Origin: Weeksellaceae bacterium
GTDB taxonomy: Bacteria; Bacteroidota; Bacteroidia; Flavobacteriales; Weeksellaceae
Direction of reading: 5' to 3'
Length of the DNA stretch: 19,372 bases
NCBI GenBank assembly: GCA_028698395.1
Contig: JAQVDG010000007.1
Coordinates: 1 to 19,372, forward strand
Shown: positions 17,164-19,372 of the stretch, one piece after another
Numbering within the stretch: position 1 is the first letter of the stretch
Layout: every line of letters starts with the position of its first letter
The notes under the pieces: generated by a model
What the model was told of the DNA's origin: nothing
Seen by the model: only the letters and a program-made list of their open reading frames with translations
Databases searched by the model: none
Program-made: the position numbers and the translations under genes

Positions 17164-17799
17164 ATGGCAAATTGTATCGAATGTGGAGAATATACTAAGT
17201 ACAACGGTGGACTTTGTTCCAAATGTTTCTCCAAAAAGAATTCAAAAACTTTCGACAAAAAAATTCCGATAGAAAGCTCTGATACTAACTTTGACAACGA
17301 ATCAGTTGGACTCACTGATAAGGAAAAAAGTTATCGATACGGAATGATAAAAGGACGTATTGCAGAAACGTTGATTCAAGAATTATTTCTAAGCCTTGGC
17401 TATAATGTTTTTCGTTATGGCATGGAAAATACAATTCCCGGAATCATGGAATTGCTCAAAGGTGTTCGTTCTGATGTTGCACAAGAAATTCGTCGAATGC
17501 CTGATTTTGTTATGCAAAATCCAAAAACAAAAGATGTTTACTTTGTGGAAGTTAAATTTCGTGCAAGCGGAGAATTTAAATTAAAAGATTTACCCAAGAA
17601 TTATCCATACGAAAATGCTTACATTATTCTAGTTTCTAAAAAACATATTAAGTGTATTACCGTGGAAGAATTAAAAGAAGGCAAGGAAATTACACCAACT
17701 TCACATAATTACTTAGACAAAAGAAAAGAATTTGACCTTGATAAAGATATAATTATTGATTTTTGCAATTTCGCCATTCAGTTCTTTGAAAACGTATAA
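17164..17799 (+). CDS. Zinc-ribbon plus PD-(D/E)XK nuclease-like protein
   Basis: A 211-aa protein with two parts. Residues 1-22 form a short zinc ribbon, CxxC (Cys4, Cys7) and CxxC (Cys18, Cys21). After a polar linker, residues 55-170 fit a restriction-endonuclease-like core: helix 1 glutamate in KGRIAETLIQELF (Glu68), the first acidic residue in RMPDFV (Asp114), and the catalytic hairpin end FVEVKFRAS (Glu129-Val-Lys131). This E...D...ExK order is the PD-(D/E)XK signature, so a metal-dependent DNA or RNA nuclease is predicted. It follows the sprE-like gene by 48 bases with no terminator or consensus promoter seen between them, and precedes HigBA. It is not a recognised restriction enzyme and no methyltransferase is nearby. 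Could be a repair or defence nuclease, or an inactive relative. The fold call is motif-based. Confidence 0.72.
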   Translation: MANCIECGEYTKYNGGLCSKCFSKKNSKTFDKKIPIESSDTNFDNESVGLTDKEKSYRYGMIKGRIAETLIQELFLSLGYNVFRYGMENTIPGIMELLKGVRSDVAQEIRRMPDFVMQNPKTKDVYFVEVKFRASGEFKLKDLPKNYPYENAYIILVSKKHIKCITVEELKEGKEITPTSHNYLDKRKEFDLDKDIIIDFCNFAIQFFENV

Positions 17800-17843
17800 A
17801 GACAACCCACAACATTTCTTTATTTCAAAACTTCAAAAAAATA

Positions 17844-17875
17844 TTTGCATAAAGTTACATTACTAGTTAACTTTG
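17844..17875 (+). promoter_or_regulatory. Promoter of the higBA operon
   Basis: TTTG at 17844-17847 (-33), a 20-base spacer and TAACTTTG at 17868-17875 (-7, exact TAnnTTTG). Transcription should begin around 17879-17881, essentially at the higB ATG at 17880, so the message may be leaderless. Confidence 0.7.
17851..17874 (+). promoter_or_regulatory. Inverted-repeat operator candidate for HigA autoregulation
   Basis: AAAGTTA (17851-17857) and TAACTTT (17868-17874) are perfect 7-bp inverted half-sites separated by 10 bases. The right half overlaps the -7 element and the left half lies in the spacer, so a dimeric repressor bound here would block the promoter. Antitoxins of this family commonly repress their own operon; binding by this HigA is inferred. 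Confidence 0.5.
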
Positions 17876-17879
17876 TATC

Positions 17880-18236
17880 ATGGAAATAAAAAGAGAAATC
17901 ATATTTTTCGGTGATTACTTTGAAAATTTCTTCAAAACACTTGATGATAAAACAAAAAACAAGGTTGATGAGATTCTCTACTTTATTTCCATTTTGGACA
18001 TAATTCCAGCAAAGTATTTGAAGAAAATTATAAATACAAAAGATTTATACGAAATCAGAATTGAATACAAAAGCAATATTTACAGAATATTCTGCTGTTT
18101 AGACGATGATAAATTGATTATTTTATTCAATGGTTTTCAGAAGAAAACTCAAAAAACACCCAAGAAAGAAATCGAAAAAGCAGAAAGAATTATGAATGAA
18201 TATTTTGAACGAAAATTAAAGAGCAATGGAAACTAA
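17880..18236 (+). CDS. higB: HigB-like (Gp49 family) toxin of a type II toxin-antitoxin pair
   Basis: A 118-aa protein of the RelE/HigB superfamily, phage Gp49-like branch, which are ribosome-dependent mRNA interferases or related growth inhibitors. The family core is clear: DLYEIRIEYKSNIYRIFCC (55-73) followed by a hydrophobic strand with FNGFQKKTQKTPKKEIEKA (83-101), the basic loop and helix that carry functional lysines and arginines in this family. Toxin-first order and an 11-base overlap with the antitoxin gene match HigBA rather than RelBE. The preceding promoter places the transcript start almost on the ATG. Codons and base composition are AT-rich like the neighbours. Toxicity is predicted, not shown. 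Confidence 0.9.
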   Translation: MEIKREIIFFGDYFENFFKTLDDKTKNKVDEILYFISILDIIPAKYLKKIINTKDLYEIRIEYKSNIYRIFCCLDDDKLIILFNGFQKKTQKTPKKEIEKAERIMNEYFERKLKSNGN

Positions 18237-18525
18237 AAAGAACATAAAAACATTTAACCAACATCTTGATGAAAGATACGGCAAAATCGGTAGCGACAAA
18301 CGAACAGAGTTTGAAATTAAAGCGAAAGCATTTGCTATTGGGGAAATTATCCGTGAAGAACGAAAGCAAGCAAATATGACACAAGAAGAACTCGCAAAAA
18401 GAATCGGAGCTAAAAAAAGTTACATATCTCGCATCGAAAACGGACATACGGACATTCAACTTTCCACACTTTACAAGCTGATTGAGTTGGGATTAGGATT
18501 AAGGTTAAACTTGTCGATAGAGTGA
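18226..18525 (+). CDS. higA: HigA-like XRE-family antitoxin
   Basis: A 99-aa antitoxin with a helix-turn-helix of the XRE/Cro type at about residues 37-90: IIREERKQANMTQEELAKRI, GAKKSYISRIENG and STLYKLIELGLG. The N-terminal 30 residues (including LDERYGKIGSDKRTEF) probably contact the toxin. It overlaps the higB 3' end by 11 bases, so translation is coupled. It would neutralise HigB and, with it, bind the inverted repeat at 17851-17874. No terminator follows; a 12-bp palindrome at 18539-18550 is too AT-rich to call one. Confidence 0.92.
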   Translation: METKKNIKTFNQHLDERYGKIGSDKRTEFEIKAKAFAIGEIIREERKQANMTQEELAKRIGAKKSYISRIENGHTDIQLSTLYKLIELGLGLRLNLSIE

Positions 18526-18619
18526 CAAAGCTTCTCGCTATTACGTAATATAGTTTTTAAAAGAATTAGTTTTAACGATTCCATTGATTTAATAAATAAA
18601 CAAAAATTGTATCTAATTT

Positions 18620-19210
18620 ATGCGTCGATATTTACTTTTAAGCACTTTGATGTTGCTCTATTTTTCAAATTCATTTGGGCAAAACCTTAATCCCAACATG
18701 AGTATTTTAGATATGCCTGAATATCAATATAATTACTATTCAAAAATTAGAAAAAAACTTTTAAAAAACAACTATGAAAATACAGTTTTTCAACTTGTCG
18801 TTTTACCTTCATTCCAGCCTGAGTATATATTGAGAATAGTGAAGTCTGACAATAAATATTACGGTATTATTACAAAGGCAGATGAAAATATTTGGTACTC
18901 AAAAAATTTTGAAATTTTAGACTCTAACACCTATATATCTTTGATGAAATCTGAAGATATAGAGCTACTTTCAAAATCAATAGAACAAATTTTATCAAAA
19001 ACACAGTATTCAGAAACCACCAATTATGCGACTGATGGAATTCGATATATCCTTTCAAATAACAGCAAAAGCGGAACTTTTAGAACCGGAGATAATTTTA
19101 TGTATTTTTATTGTATAAGAATACTCGAAAATTTAATTACTAAAATCATTAATGATGAAGAAGCCTTTTTAAATGAAGAAGAAATTAAAGAGTTAAAATC
19201 AAAAATATAG
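18620..19210 (+). CDS. Unrecognised exported protein
   Basis: A 196-aa protein I do not recognise. The first 20 residues are a classic signal peptide (RR, a leucine-rich core, then SNSFGQ with cleavage likely after Gly20), so it should reach the periplasm. There is no lipobox, no T9SS sorting domain and no further transmembrane segment. The mature part has many Tyr, Asn and Lys residues, a stretch of predicted beta strands (LVVLPSF, YILRIVKSD, YYGIITKAD), then helices (SEDIELLSKSIEQILS and a charged C-terminal helix NEEEIKELKSKI). No catalytic motif is visible. It is preceded by 94 bases without an obvious promoter and sits beside HigBA in the accessory-looking stretch; it converges on the RluA-family gene 19 bases away. 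Confidence 0.7.
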   Translation: MRRYLLLSTLMLLYFSNSFGQNLNPNMSILDMPEYQYNYYSKIRKKLLKNNYENTVFQLVVLPSFQPEYILRIVKSDNKYYGIITKADENIWYSKNFEILDSNTYISLMKSEDIELLSKSIEQILSKTQYSETTNYATDGIRYILSNNSKSGTFRTGDNFMYFYCIRILENLITKIINDEEAFLNEEEIKELKSKI

Positions 19211-19229
19211 CAAAACAATTAGTACTTAC

Positions 19230-19372
19230 CTAAAAATCTTCTTGGACTTCAAACTGTATAATTTCTCTCGTTTTAGGATGACGGAATTCAAGAAAAGCTG
19301 CATGTAAAAAAAGACGGGAATCGGAAGAACCATACAAATCATCGCCTACAATTGGTGCATTCAAACCTTGTG
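19230..19372 (-). CDS. RluA-family pseudouridine synthase (C-terminal part, runs off window)
   Basis: The minus strand is open from the window edge to a TAG at 19230-19232 and encodes 47 residues with the C-terminal signature of RluA-type rRNA/tRNA pseudouridine synthases: GLNAPIVGDDLYG, then SRLFLHAAFLEFRHP, ending FEVQEDF. The VGD-x-LYG and RLFLHA elements belong to the end of the catalytic domain. The catalytic aspartate lies upstream, outside the window, so the exact target (RluA, RluC, RluD or TruC type) cannot be told. It converges with the exported protein gene. Confidence 0.88.
   Translation of the reverse strand, partial: QGLNAPIVGDDLYGSSDSRLFLHAAFLEFRHPKTREIIQFEVQEDF

Noticed and set aside
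16833..17315. 160-codon minus-strand open frame
   Set aside because: It is antisense to the well-supported sprE-like and zinc-ribbon genes, with serine/phenylalanine-rich content typical of an antisense shadow.
18190..18459. 89-codon minus-strand open frame across higB and higA
   Set aside because: Antisense to two strongly supported overlapping genes; no promoter or homology signal of its own.
18539..18550. 12-bp perfect palindrome TATTACGTAATA downstream of higA
   Set aside because: Nearly all A-T with no loop, so a poor terminator. It could be a protein-binding site but nothing else supports that, and such palindromes arise by chance in AT-rich DNA.
1..19372. CRISPR array, insertion sequences, tRNA or rRNA genes
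   Set aside because: No regularly spaced repeats, transposase frames, terminal inverted repeats or recognisable RNA gene sequences were found by reading the window.

Overview
The window looks like chromosomal DNA from a member of the Bacteroidota, most likely a Flavobacterium-like species of the Flavobacteriaceae. Four lines of evidence agree: low GC content, promoters of the TTTG / TAnnTTTG type used by the Bacteroidota primary sigma factor, a type IX secretion (T9SS) C-terminal sorting domain on a secreted peptidase, and a large TPR lipoprotein resembling the gliding/T9SS protein SprE (PorW). There are no rRNA or tRNA genes, insertion sequences or CRISPR arrays that I can see.

Layout. Positions 1-5307 are transcribed rightwards: the 3' part of an M1 aminopeptidase with a T9SS sorting domain, a UDP-glucuronate-epimerase-like NAD-dependent sugar epimerase, menD (menaquinone synthesis), and a 12-helix, histidine-containing membrane protein. 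A bidirectional terminator (5308-5340) separates this block from a long leftward block. Read in the direction of transcription, the leftward block holds the M23 peptidase and GH3-family protein pair (14569 to 12191), an arginine decarboxylase and deoxyhypusine-synthase-like pair (11957 to 9552, closed by a strong UUCG-loop terminator), and the gyrA and TPR-protein pair (9302 to 5361). At about 14.6 kb a divergent promoter region separates the M23/GH3 unit from the rightward sprE-like gene.

From 17.1 to 19.2 kb lies a small accessory-looking stretch: a zinc-ribbon plus PD-(D/E)XK nuclease-like protein, a HigB/HigA toxin-antitoxin operon with a clear promoter and an overlapping inverted-repeat operator, and an unrecognised exported protein. 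The window ends in the C-terminus of a leftward RluA-family pseudouridine synthase that is not obvious from ORF length alone.

Functional links. The M1 peptidase is a predicted T9SS cargo and SprE/PorW proteins are needed for T9SS function, so both ends of the window touch one secretion system. The decarboxylase and the deoxyhypusine-synthase-like enzyme form a two-gene polyamine operon with no agmatinase between them. The items most worth following up are that operon and its leader hairpin, the nuclease-like protein beside HigBA, the histidine-bearing 12-TM protein, and the bacterial GH3 protein coupled to an envelope peptidase. No complete, clearly new multi-gene system is evident.
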